Below, piece by piece: positions 8,306 through 17,040 of a DNA stretch of 55,584 nucleotides. The first letter of the stretch is position 1. Each line of letters starts with the position of its first letter. Below the pieces are notes generated by a model. It searched no databases. It was not told the DNA's origin and saw only the letters and a program-made list of their open reading frames with translations. Source of the DNA: an uncultured Verrucomicrobiota bacterium (GTDB lineage: Bacteria > Verrucomicrobiota > Verrucomicrobiia > Verrucomicrobiales > Verrucomicrobiaceae); contig CAILZI010000034.1 of assembly GCA_903838675.1 (NCBI GenBank), positions 1 through 55,584 on the forward strand. The letters run 5' to 3'. The position numbers and the translations under genes are program-made.

Positions 8306-9814
8306 TCACAGACTTCGCAGAACGTAGTCCCAGATATAAACGACCACCCAAGTGCCTGCCCACGTCGCCGCGAAGTCTATCCAGTCGAGACGCAGCCACA
8401 AACGTTTGGATGCAATTGCCGCTTTACCCTCGGAGTGCTTGATCCAGGGCGCATCCACGGAAGAAGAGAGGCTCCACTCCACCTGCTGCGACTCAGCATC
8501 CTTTTCCATAGACTTTTCCGCGGTGCCAGTGACTGCCTGCTCCTGCAGCCTTTGTGCGGTTATCAGTCGGTGGAAAGCGGCCCCTACCGCAGCGATTAGG
8601 TAATACTCAGTGTGGTATTCCCGGTTGATCATCCAACTGGAGACCATGTAGGCGGTAACGAGCAGCAGAATGGCACGCCGACATCGTTCCTCCGGTCCGT
8701 TCTTTTCCACATTGGCAAAAATGACACTGCGTAAGGTGCAAATCGGGATGAGCAGCCAAAGAAAGAGCCCGGGCATGCCGAGGTCTGCTGCGACCTGCAC
8801 ATAGCTGCTATGCGTAGACTTGTCCTCGACAATCCAGCGTGAACCTTCTTTGACGGTGATATAAGCGCGAAACTGCTTCCAGCCTGCACCAGTTGTGTTG
8901 CGATCATAAGCCTCTCGAGCCATTTCCCACGCCATCAGACGTCCCATCACTCCTTCCTCCGAACTCAGGCTGCCCATGCTTTCCATGCGCGGCATGAAGC
9001 TCAGCGCCCCCACCCCTACCGTCATGGCTGAGGCAAGAACGATTATCTGCACCCACTTCGGACGTCCCATTACAAACACGAGCACTCCCAATCCGGCACC
9101 GACGAGGAATGAGCCCTTGGACTGCGTATTCCAAGCGCAGTCGACGATGAGTGTTAAAGCCGCAGGAAAAAGCACCATGCGGCTAAAACCACTCATGCGC
9201 CAGAAAAGCATCACGTAGCAAAGAGGAACCGCAGCCGCGACGGTATGGCCAAGCGCATTCGGGTTATTGCAGGTCCATGTGCCAAGGGCAAGCCGTCCTT
9301 TGCCGAAGTCGGTGATCTCCTTGCCACCGGTGACGTCGATGCCAAAAGTTTGCAGCACTCCAAAGAGGGCGATTATGATGAGCAGCCACGTCCACGCTCG
9401 GAGATAGCCCAGCAATTTTTTCCAGCTCGAAAGCGACTGGGTGGTTAGGTAGTAAAAAATGACCAGCGAGAACATTGCACTGCCAGCTCCCGCCTCACTG
9501 GGCGCGTTCCACACCACATAAATGTAGAAAACCAGCATGGCCCAATCATGCGCAGTCCTGAAAAATCCGCGCAAAGGGCTGTGAAGTCCCTCCACAACCA
9601 TTGCCATTACCCATAGGACCATCACAGGACGAATGATGTTCATGCCCGCCATGCCGGGCAACCAGTCCTGAGGACGAATGTAATACAAGGCAAGGAACAG
9701 GAAAGCGATGCGATAGCTCCAAAGCCCCTGATGTTCCGATTTCTCCGACACGCCCACGACCGTTTGAGTCTGTGGAACAGCTTCGTGCAGGAGTATCTCA
9801 GAATCGGATGTCAT
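8306..9814 (-). CDS. O-antigen ligase/polymerase (Wzy-like) integral membrane protein
   Basis: About 502 aa from the ATG at 9814 (open to 9853), with around eleven hydrophobic segments. The central part has features of the Wzy_C/O-antigen ligase family: a Trp-rich membrane region, GTWTCNNPNALGH in a loop, and a large periplasmic loop with GAGWKQFRAYITVKEG and a conserved His pair (DKSTHSSYVQVAADLG). That loop is the catalytic region of the family. It probably polymerises undecaprenyl-linked repeat units in the periplasm, and it is the only Wzy candidate in the window. The C-terminal about 60 residues form another membrane anchor after a hydrophilic linker. The alternative is a ligase that attaches glycan to lipid or protein. 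Confidence 0.85.
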   Translation of the reverse strand: MTSDSEILLHEAVPQTQTVVGVSEKSEHQGLWSYRIAFLFLALYYIRPQDWLPGMAGMNIIRPVMVLWVMAMVVEGLHSPLRGFFRTAHDWAMLVFYIYVVWNAPSEAGAGSAMFSLVIFYYLTTQSLSSWKKLLGYLRAWTWLLIIIALFGVLQTFGIDVTGGKEITDFGKGRLALGTWTCNNPNALGHTVAAAVPLCYVMLFWRMSGFSRMVLFPAALTLIVDCAWNTQSKGSFLVGAGLGVLVFVMGRPKWVQIIVLASAMTVGVGALSFMPRMESMGSLSSEEGVMGRLMAWEMAREAYDRNTTGAGWKQFRAYITVKEGSRWIVEDKSTHSSYVQVAADLGMPGLFLWLLIPICTLRSVIFANVEKNGPEERCRRAILLLVTAYMVSSWMINREYHTEYYLIAAVGAAFHRLITAQRLQEQAVTGTAEKSMEKDAESQQVEWSLSSSVDAPWIKHSEGKAAIASKRLWLRLDWIDFAATWAGTWVVVYIWDYVLRSL

Positions 9815-9936
9815 CGGGTTCTGGCAGAATGTCACCTCATTTCGCGCACGCAATCAACAGATTGCTTTCAACCCGCCCAACGCAGTACCGCTTGCCAGAA
9901 CGGCATGGGTTCCTATTATAAAATTGATCATTTTCG

Positions 9937-11262
9937 ATGTCATTTCCCGCCTCTTTGCAACCTCTGAAAGATTCCGTCCGCTATTCGCGAACGCTTCGCC
10001 ATGTGAACGGGTTGATCTGGAATGCTCGCGGAATGCTCACGGGGGCACCGGCAGTGCGCATCACTCGTCTCTCCCGGGCACTGACAATGCTAGAAAGCGC
10101 GGCCACCCGCCAGAAAGCCGTTCAGGCGCTCCGCAGAAACCCTGGCTTTGATAATCCTGCGCCGTGGGAAGAAGCCATTCGTGCCGAGCCGCGCTACTCG
10201 AAATTATTGAAGGAAAAGCCGCATCTCACCCGCAGCGTGATTTTAAAAGCCCCTGGGCCAGGCAGTGAGAAAGGAGTGCTGCTCATGACATTCGAATACA
10301 ACTGGGCCAAGCTGCTCCTTGGCCTCGACGAATGCGGTCGGCGTTGGTTCGATGAGCATTATGATCTGGTGCTTTCCACAAGCTGGTCGCCCACGGATTA
10401 TGCGGTTCTGGGACTCGCTGCGGCGTGCCTGAAAAGAGAGATCTTCGTCCAGAGCTGCAATTATGGTGAAATAGAGGCAATCGAGGCCTTTCACCCTCGT
10501 TTGCGGTGCCTGCAGACACTGCCATGTGACTGGATCAACCCAGAACTCTATTTGCCCAGACCGCCCGCAGAGCGCGTGACGGACATCGTGATGGTTGCGA
10601 ACTGGGGCGAATTCAAACGTCACTGGGAGCTCTTCCGTGCCCTGCGGCGCATGCCGGCAGATTTGAAGATCGTGCTCATCGGCCAGCGTGAGCCGGGACG
10701 CAGCACCGAGACAATTCGGAGGCTCGCAAGCGACTTCGGCGTGCCTCAGATTCTCGAAATTCACGAATCCTTGCCGATAGCTGAAGTAGCCCGCCACCAG
10801 TGCAAGGCAAAGGTCTCCGTCATCATGAGCCGGCGCGAAGGCTGCTGTGTGGCGGCAGTTGAAAGCCTCTTCGCGGGATGTGCCCTCGCAATGCGTGAAG
10901 ATGCGCATGTAGGACCACTGGCCTACATCAACGCGCAAACAGGTTGCCGGTTGCGCCCCGCTCGCATGCACGAGGACCTCATGAGCCTGTTGGAAAGGTC
11001 CTGCCGCCTCACCCCTCGGCAGTGGGCGGTGGATAATATCGCCTGCCACATTTCACGCGAAAAGCTCAACACCTTGCTGAAGAACTCTGGGGAACGCAGA
11101 GGCCAGCCATGGACGAATGATATTGCGCAGCCACACTGGCGCCCTCATCCCACACTTGCACGCGTTGAGGATCGCGAGCGCCTGCACATTGCCTACGAGG
11201 AGCTTCACAAGCACTTTCCGCAGACCTTCAGCGCGGATTTGATCGAGACGAGCTGGAAATAG
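9937..11262 (+). CDS. Glycosyltransferase, GT4-like
   Basis: A 441-aa protein with a GT-B-like C-terminal half: a start of the donor domain at VMVANWGEFKRHWELF, ADLKIVLIGQREPGRS, LEIHESLPIAEVARHQCKAKV, then SRREGCCVAAVESLFAGCA in the position of the GT4 E-x7-E motif, followed by GPLAYINAQTGCRL. The N-terminal half is divergent and has no recognised motif. Codon use and the conserved core make it a real gene. It is transcribed divergently from the polymerase gene (about 120 bp between starts). Donor and acceptor cannot be predicted. Confidence 0.8.
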   Translation: MSFPASLQPLKDSVRYSRTLRHVNGLIWNARGMLTGAPAVRITRLSRALTMLESAATRQKAVQALRRNPGFDNPAPWEEAIRAEPRYSKLLKEKPHLTRSVILKAPGPGSEKGVLLMTFEYNWAKLLLGLDECGRRWFDEHYDLVLSTSWSPTDYAVLGLAAACLKREIFVQSCNYGEIEAIEAFHPRLRCLQTLPCDWINPELYLPRPPAERVTDIVMVANWGEFKRHWELFRALRRMPADLKIVLIGQREPGRSTETIRRLASDFGVPQILEIHESLPIAEVARHQCKAKVSVIMSRREGCCVAAVESLFAGCALAMREDAHVGPLAYINAQTGCRLRPARMHEDLMSLLERSCRLTPRQWAVDNIACHISREKLNTLLKNSGERRGQPWTNDIAQPHWRPHPTLARVEDRERLHIAYEELHKHFPQTFSADLIETSWK

Positions 11263-11472
11263 GCCTTTTCGCAAACAGTCATCTGGTTCATGATGGCTGA
11301 TAGAGGCTTGTAGATGCAGAATGATACGTGCGCTTCTAAGCCACGAGGCAGGAACTGCTGCTCTAACAGCGGGCATATCTAGCACATGAGCCTGCGACAG
11401 GGAATCTCAGCAGTGACCCAGGGATCGCTCAAATGCGCCACCTATGGCAGATCGGTTTTTTTAATTCAGACG

Positions 11473-11779
11473 TCATGAGGGAAGCACCCAAGGAAAGAAA
11501 ATTTCCGGTGACAGATACCCGCCGAGCAATACCGTAGCCAGAGTTGTCGACACGCAATTAACGCTCGGAGAGCACCCACTTCCGGCTGGCCTGCGCTCCA
11601 TCACCGCATCCATCGGCAGGCCCGCTATGAAAGTGAAATCCATCGGTGGCAAGGTGTGTGGATTTGTCGTCGTGAGCACCCGCAGATAAAACCAGCCCTA
11701 ACATCCACCCTTTTCTCAGCCGCACGAGAGACGATTCCGGCCAGGATGTGGGAGGATAAAAGTGCGAGACGAATAACAC
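11473..11779 (-). pseudogene. Decayed glycosyltransferase N-terminal fragment
   Basis: A GTG at 11779 starts VLFVSHFYPPTSWPESSLVRL, closely matching the N-terminus of the intact GT at 14792-16087 (VLLISHNFPPTQGPESALVRL). After about 21 residues the frame degenerates. A second frame then gives LRVLTTTNPHTLPPMDF with AGLPMDAVMERRPAGSG, and further on LSPEIFFPWVLPS, which parallels LPEVFLLWLFSS of the intact gene. Deletions and at least one frameshift are required to align them, and the C-terminal domain is absent. This is the relic of a paralogue or an older copy. The rest of 11263-11894 contains nothing else recognisable. Confidence 0.65.
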
Positions 11780-11894
11780 AACAGAGGACTCTGGCAGCCA
11801 TAAGTTGTTTAGCCGCTAGATTCTGCGACTACGAAGGCAAGAAACTCTGTCTTTGTGGGCGAATCAGTTGACCCGGTGTCTCACGAGTCAGAAT

Positions 11895-13040
11895 ATGTCC
11901 TCTATTATTCTCCGCATGTCCGCCACAGGCACCATCAACTCATCCAATCTCCGCGTTTCGTGTGTGAGTGACATGGATGGGTGGTGCCAGTTGGAGGCGG
12001 AATGGCAGGAATTAGTCGGTAACAGCGCAGCGAATGGCGTCTTCCTTTCCTGGCCATGGCTCGATTCCTGGATGGAAGTCTATGGTGAAGGTGAGCAATG
12101 GATGGTGCTTACCGCTCGCGATGCTGATGGCAGGCTGCTTGGCGTGGCCCCGATGATGCTCGACCACGGCACCGGTCCCGTTGGCCGTTGGATCAGGCGA
12201 ATCATCCTTGTGGGGCAGAAGGCAGACACAGCATCCGAATATCTCGATTGGATTTTGCTCCAGGGTCATGAGCAGGCAACCGTTGCGGCGTTTTGCGATT
12301 TTCTTTTCCTCAACGTGGGGAGGTCCTGGGATTTGCTATATTTTGGGACGATGCGAGTCGATTCCATAACGATCCCGCTATTGCAGCAGGAGTTTGCTTC
12401 GCGCAGACAATGCATTCATGTCATTCCCACTTCCAAGGCACCTTTTTTACGCCTGCCGGATACCTGGCAGGGCTTTTTGGACAGCCGCAGAGCCAAATTT
12501 CGCCAGCGAATCAACAAGTTCCATCGCGATCATTCAACAGCCATCCGGCTGGCTGGCCGCGACATGAGCGTCGCAGAGGGAATGGCAAAGATTCGTGAGC
12601 TAAACGAACATCGCTGGGGTGTGCAGCGCAGAAGTTTTCTTTCTCAGCGCTATGTGCGATTTCATGACCGCGTGGCGGAGAGATTGCACGCATGCGGCCA
12701 CCTGCTTCTCATCTTTCTTGAGGTTGACGGGATTATTATCGCCGGCCGTTACGACTTCGTGTATGGCGGAAAAGGATGGAGCTTTCAAGGTGGCTGGCTG
12801 CCAGAGTGGGAGAAAGAGAGCGCCGGGAAACTGATGCTCACTGAGATCATGCGTTGGTGCATCGACAATGGCATTCGGGAATATGACTTTCTCGCCGGCA
12901 AGGCCAGTTATAAAAGCGACTGGAGCGAGGAGGAACGGCAAATAGTGGATTTACAAGCCACCAACCCTGGCTCATGGCGGGGAAAACTTTATAATATCAT
13001 CAAAAAAGTTGCCCAAATAACAAAGTTACCAGCGAATTGA
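11895..13040 (+). CDS. FemAB/CelD-like GNAT-fold acyltransferase
   Basis: About 381 aa from the ATG at 11895 (frame open from 11853; another ATG at 11916). The architecture matches the Acetyltransf_6/CelD-BcsL group: an N-terminal GNAT-like half with WQELVGNSAANGVFLSWPWLDSW and a second half with KFRQRINKFHRD, LNEHRWGVQRRSF, GRYDFVYGGKGWSFQGGW and a final GIREYDFLAGKASYKSDW. Such proteins are common in cellulose and EPS loci and are thought to transfer an acyl or aminoacyl group to sugars. It stands alone on the plus strand, preceded by the GT relic and followed by an IS5 relic. The donor is unknown, but a carrier-protein thioester from this locus is one option. Confidence 0.82.
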   Translation: MSSIILRMSATGTINSSNLRVSCVSDMDGWCQLEAEWQELVGNSAANGVFLSWPWLDSWMEVYGEGEQWMVLTARDADGRLLGVAPMMLDHGTGPVGRWIRRIILVGQKADTASEYLDWILLQGHEQATVAAFCDFLFLNVGRSWDLLYFGTMRVDSITIPLLQQEFASRRQCIHVIPTSKAPFLRLPDTWQGFLDSRRAKFRQRINKFHRDHSTAIRLAGRDMSVAEGMAKIRELNEHRWGVQRRSFLSQRYVRFHDRVAERLHACGHLLLIFLEVDGIIIAGRYDFVYGGKGWSFQGGWLPEWEKESAGKLMLTEIMRWCIDNGIREYDFLAGKASYKSDWSEEERQIVDLQATNPGSWRGKLYNIIKKVAQITKLPAN

Positions 13041-13102
13041 TCAGCCCCGCCACTGTTTGAGCGCTGTTGAGCCGCCATTCAAAACCAACTCGCCACTGTC
13101 AA

Positions 13103-13525
13103 TGCTAGGAAGTGTTTTTGAAGCCTGTCGATTGGAAGTCCGCGGACATTCAGTCAAGGAGCCAGACAGATGAAAACCTGATGCTTTCCATGGCGGGAGC
13201 CGCTGAAAAAGCGGTTCGAAATCAACGTGCCCTGATTACTGGAGGCAGTTCCAGAGCAAAAATGGAAATCGTCATCTCTGACTTGTTCTCCCTGTTGAAC
13301 AACGCTGGATCTTGGCATGACTTGTCTGGACATTATGACCACAAGCTAACGATCCACGCTCTGGGCGCGTGGTAAATTTTGAATGAGGTGCTCTCACGCA
13401 TGATCCAACACAGGGAATGCCTGGTCGGTGTCACATGAATCATTGAGCCGCCAATCCTAACGACAGTACTGCAGCACAGGCCATGATGAACAAAAGCGCG
13501 TGGCTGGCGCAACACCAAGACTAGT
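13103..13525 (+). mobile_element. Decayed IS5-family element related to the copy at 5791-6621
   Basis: A CTAG followed by GAAGTGTTTTTGAAGCC (near 13106) resembles the IS5 terminus at 5791. Downstream, gatgaaaac, gctttccatgg, gggagccgct and aaaaagcgg match the transposase start region of the minus-strand IS5 copy in order. The translation gives ALITGGSSRAKMEIV and LFSLLNNAGSWHDL, against ALNNGGRPRASLDLV and LFYRLRNAGPWRDL in that copy. Further on, GCCGCCAATCCT and GCAACACCAAGA also match. Stops follow from 13374, and homology fades at about 13525. Most of the transposase is missing or scrambled. It fills the 560-bp gap between the FemAB/CelD-like gene and the deacetylase. Confidence 0.65.
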
Positions 13526-13604
13526 CGCTAGGCACTGCTCTCCTGGAACATTGCCAAAAAGCTGCCGCCAGTCTCCAAAAACTCGAATTAACGACTTCAC
13601 ATCG

Positions 13605-14597
13605 CTAGGTGGCAAACAAATGCCTCCCAAATATCCCCTTTAAGGAAGCGTCACCAACAGCGAGATACTGCTCAAACTGCTTAGGTCGCAGGTTGTTGGT
13701 CATGCCGAGACGGCGCAGTAGAAATGGAGACACTGGCAGAGTGTTCAAGCCACCGAGCGTGGTGATGGAGGAACGAAAACCCATCTCCCGCAGGATTTGC
13801 TCCGATACTTCGGAAAAGTCACCGGTGGAACCGTTTGGATAGCAAAAATGATGACACGGACGTCCGGTCTCGCGTTCTACTATGGCACGCGATTCTGTCA
13901 GTTCATTGCGGACAACATCCGCTGAGGTGCGGCCCATGATCAAATGCGAATGGGTATGAGAGCCAAAAGAGATCAGGTCACTCGCTGCCATTTCACGGAC
14001 TTGATCCCAGTTCAGCGCCCGGTAAATGGCCTGTATGTGGGGTTTGTCCACCCGGTCAAGGCGATGACCAGTTTCCTCCTCCAACAGACTGACCGCAGCC
14101 AAAATTTCTGCATGCGGGCGCACTTTGAGGTGATCCTTGAAAGCGACCAGGTTTTGCTTGCTCCTTCCAGCGCGGTGCATCGCATAATCGACACGGTCCA
14201 CCCAGATGGGAATCTTCTCGTCCACAAATTGCGTGGCCAAGTAGATGATCGCCGGCAAGCCGTAGCGTTTCAGAATTGGGTATGCCAGTTTGTAATTCGA
14301 GTCGAAACCGTCGTCGAATGTGATCACGAGAGGAAATGGCGGCAGCGAGGCACCGGTTTGAAGGCATTCCACCACTTCGTCCATGGAAAGCACATCATAA
14401 TTGGCAGCCAGATGAATCACGAGCGACTCAAAGCGGTTCAAGTCCAGATGTTTGTACTGGCAGTTTTCCAATCCTTCGTGCACGCAGTCAGTCAGCCCGT
14501 GAAACATGAGCACGCGCAACTGGCCACGATGAAGATGACGTCCGATGCCATTTAAAAAAATGGCGGCAGTGTCTTGGATTACCGGACGCAGGCTCAT
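13605..14597 (-). CDS. Polysaccharide deacetylase (NodB-homology, CE4)
   Basis: A 330-aa protein with the CE4 core. The start region has RVLMFHGLTD, motif 1 is TFDDGFDSNY (the catalytic base Asp and metal-binding Asp), motif 2 is SFGSHTHSHLIMG (HxxxH metal ligands), and motif 3 is HHFCYPNGSTGDFS. Such enzymes remove N-acetyl groups from polysaccharides or lipid-linked precursors; XrtA-linked EPS loci usually contain one. No signal peptide is evident, so it may act in the cytoplasm on lipid-linked intermediates or be exported by another route. The ATG is at 14597. The 194 bp between this gene and the next GT gene show nothing notable. Confidence 0.9.
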   Translation of the reverse strand: MSLRPVIQDTAAIFLNGIGRHLHRGQLRVLMFHGLTDCVHEGLENCQYKHLDLNRFESLVIHLAANYDVLSMDEVVECLQTGASLPPFPLVITFDDGFDSNYKLAYPILKRYGLPAIIYLATQFVDEKIPIWVDRVDYAMHRAGRSKQNLVAFKDHLKVRPHAEILAAVSLLEEETGHRLDRVDKPHIQAIYRALNWDQVREMAASDLISFGSHTHSHLIMGRTSADVVRNELTESRAIVERETGRPCHHFCYPNGSTGDFSEVSEQILREMGFRSSITTLGGLNTLPVSPFLLRRLGMTNNLRPKQFEQYLAVGDASLKGIFGRHLFAT

Positions 14598-14791
14598 TAT
14601 TTACAAATAAAAATTCAGGAGAAACAAGACCTCCCACCTGAAGGATAAATGCTTCGCAAAGTAAGGAAAGTAAAATATATTCCTGCAATGATAACCGCTA
14701 GTTGTCACTCCCATATCACCTTGACAAGGAAGAGTGTCGCGCTTTGTAGTTATTGAGACCACCCATCATTTCTGCTTTTGGAGGAGAAAAT

Positions 14792-16087
14792 TCAGGCGGT
14801 ATTTTTTGGCAACTTGGCCGCTAACGAGTTCAAAAGATCGTCGAGTTTGACATTAACGCGATCGATACGGTATTCCAAGACACACGAACGTGCCTTTGTG
14901 GAGATCTCCCAGACACCTGTTTGCCATTGAAGAAGTAGGCGCTCAAAAACTGCAGCTATATCCTCCGGGCTGTCCAGATCCGCAAAATACTGGTTACTTT
15001 CCCTAAGCAGTTCATGCACAACACTGTCCGGCTCGGTCAGTCCAAGCACTGGCTTCTCATACGGGAGGTACTCGATGAGCTTGGTGGGCAGGAATATTCC
15101 GCCATAGCCCGGCGTGTCTAAAACTAGGAGCAGATCACTTTGGCCGATCATTTGCTGGCATTGCTCGAAAGGAACGGATGAAAGTAGTCGAACGACTCCA
15201 GCCAAGCCGGAGGCCTCAACCTGAGGCTGGTAGACGGTGGTGTCCTGACCAACGAAGGTCAGCAGCAAGCAGCCTTGCAGTGGCAAGCGCTGGTTCAGCA
15301 GAGCGAGTCCTGCGAGAAGGTTGGCAGGGTCTCGATACCCAGGGATGAAGGATCCGGCATGGAGCGCCTGAAGCGGACGCTGGCCCGCGCCCTTCACAGG
15401 AGTCAGAGATCCCACCAGCGGGGCATACCCATGCGGGATGATGTGCGTCTTGTGGGCGACTGAAGGATAGGAGCGCAAAACACGATCGGCCAATTTTTTG
15501 GTGACGAAGACGAGGGCATCCGCGTCACGGATAATGCGGCTCTCGAACTGCCGGGCGAACCATCTTTGAAAACCGTTGAGATGTCGCTCAATCCAAGGAT
15601 CACTGAAATGGGCGACCCACGGCAGCCCAGTGGCGCGCTTGAGATACCAACCCGTGACATTGCTCACATGTTTGGTGGCACGGGAATACAAGATCGCTGG
15701 ACCATGCTTTTGCAGCCAACGCTTCCCTGCAGGCACTGACGAGAACAACCAGAGGAGGAACACTTCGGGCAAAACCCACCTGCGAAGTACCGTCATCACC
15801 ACACGCGCCACACGAGGCCAGCGCCTGCGGATTACCGCATCGTAACTCGGCGTGCGGATGACCTCGAGCTCCGGCGGCAGCCCGTCGAGCATAGTCTGGT
15901 CCATCCCCTGATAAATGTGGTCCATTGTCGTGGTAAGTACAGAGACTTGCCAGCCGCGCCTCAGGAGGTCCAGCGTGTTCAATCTCACAAGGGCAGACTC
16001 TGGCCCCTGGGTGGGCGGGAAGTTGTGTGAGATCAAGAGCACCCGACTTTTTAAGGCTGATTTTGCAGGCGGGGAATCGTTGAGCAT
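14792..16087 (-). CDS. Glycosyltransferase family 4
   Basis: About 431 aa from the ATG at 16087 (frame open to 16159). The N-terminal GT-B domain starts RVLLISHNFPPTQGPESALV, the Pro-Pro-x-x-Gly/Ser loop typical of WbuB-like GT4 enzymes, and WVAHFSDPWIE follows. The C-terminal domain has LHAGSFIPGYRDP, LTFVGQDT and SDLLLVLDTPGYGGIFLPTKLIEYLPY, the last in place of the usual E-x7-E donor-binding motif. It is paralogous to the decayed fragment at 11473. The acceptor is presumably the EPS repeat unit. It is transcribed toward the deacetylase gene, 194 bp apart. Confidence 0.87.
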   Translation of the reverse strand: MLNDSPPAKSALKSRVLLISHNFPPTQGPESALVRLNTLDLLRRGWQVSVLTTTMDHIYQGMDQTMLDGLPPELEVIRTPSYDAVIRRRWPRVARVVMTVLRRWVLPEVFLLWLFSSVPAGKRWLQKHGPAILYSRATKHVSNVTGWYLKRATGLPWVAHFSDPWIERHLNGFQRWFARQFESRIIRDADALVFVTKKLADRVLRSYPSVAHKTHIIPHGYAPLVGSLTPVKGAGQRPLQALHAGSFIPGYRDPANLLAGLALLNQRLPLQGCLLLTFVGQDTTVYQPQVEASGLAGVVRLLSSVPFEQCQQMIGQSDLLLVLDTPGYGGIFLPTKLIEYLPYEKPVLGLTEPDSVVHELLRESNQYFADLDSPEDIAAVFERLLLQWQTGVWEISTKARSCVLEYRIDRVNVKLDDLLNSLAAKLPKNTA

Positions 16088-16186
16088 TGAGACGAGTAAT
16101 GAACTCAAACGGCAGATATTGCAATCCAAAGACATGGAAAACAGAGCTCCTTGCCGCATGATGCGGCGCGAACAAAGGATGCCTCA

Positions 16187-16963
16187 TCAGGCCAAGGTCT
16201 CATGCAGCGCACGCCACGCATCGTCGAACGCTCCACCATGGATCACGCGAGTGTCATCGATAATCGCAGCCAGCGAGGCACGCAGTTCGTCGTGCTGAAT
16301 CAACTGACGCCGGAGGTAGCCACGTTCGAACAACTGAAACGCACTGCCACTTTCCCCTGCCGCGAGCCTCGCCCCCAGCCGGTCAAACACGTGGCGCTTC
16401 GTGGCATGATACGCGCGGAGGTAAACAAGGAGCACGGGATGACTGCCGATAACATTCGCCAATTCGAGGAAAATATTCACTTGTGCCAGCGGTGCCGCAC
16501 TGATCTTGCAGAGCGGTTCCAGACCATCAAGCTTTTCAAGTTCTTCATAGGTGCCGAGCACTTCCGTGGCAATCACCCGTCCGGCAACGTCATACACTGG
16601 GAGCACGGGATAAAGGCGGCAGATCGTCGTGCGTGTCCCATGCTCACAGGCACACATTGGTCGGCGACTGATCACCGACTCCACACGAAACTCGCGACCT
16701 CCCGCCTCATAAGTGCTCGCACGAAATTCATGGTCGCCAAACTGGGCTGTCCAGCCGCGCTCGGTAAGATAGTCCCACTCTCCAGGAAGCAGTGGAATCT
16801 CCTGGAAGGTCTCCCCCTTCGCCATCATGCGAAATCTGGCTTTGTGTCTGGTGAAATGACAGCAGTGGGCATCCCCGCAAAGCTTCCAGCAATCCGGCTC
16901 ATAGACCAACTCCGTGCTGTAGACACGGTCAAATACTGAGCGAGTGGCTGCATCAAGCGACAT
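16187..16963 (-). CDS. Cys-rich protein of unknown function, possibly metal-binding
   Basis: 258 aa from the ATG at 16963; the frame continues to 17026, but that start would overlap the upstream region of the divergent gene. Two Cys clusters stand out: C25-x3-C29-x4-C34-C35 near the N-terminus (DCWKLCGDAHCCHF) and C104-x-C106 with C115 (MCACEHGTRTTICRLYP). Spacing and the CC pair recall YkgJ-type putative zinc/iron-chelating proteins, but this is only a resemblance. The C-terminal half is helical with no recognised motif. It is divergent (77 bp) from the GNAT-like gene at 17041 and next to the carrier-protein operon, suggesting a link to that pathway. It could carry an Fe-S or zinc site. Confidence 0.7.
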   Translation of the reverse strand: MSLDAATRSVFDRVYSTELVYEPDCWKLCGDAHCCHFTRHKARFRMMAKGETFQEIPLLPGEWDYLTERGWTAQFGDHEFRASTYEAGGREFRVESVISRRPMCACEHGTRTTICRLYPVLPVYDVAGRVIATEVLGTYEELEKLDGLEPLCKISAAPLAQVNIFLELANVIGSHPVLLVYLRAYHATKRHVFDRLGARLAAGESGSAFQLFERGYLRRQLIQHDELRASLAAIIDDTRVIHGGAFDDAWRALHETLA

Positions 16964-17040
16964 GATTTGTGTTATAGGTCTAAAAACATCCTGACGCAAC
17001 AAGTTGACAGCCGGTTCATCTGGCAAAGTGTCAGTCGCGC

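Noticed and set aside
16151..16939. Long plus-strand open frame (262 aa) opposite the Cys-rich protein
   Set aside because: The two frames overlap almost entirely. The minus-strand product has ordered Cys motifs and a natural start; the plus-strand one has no family resemblance.
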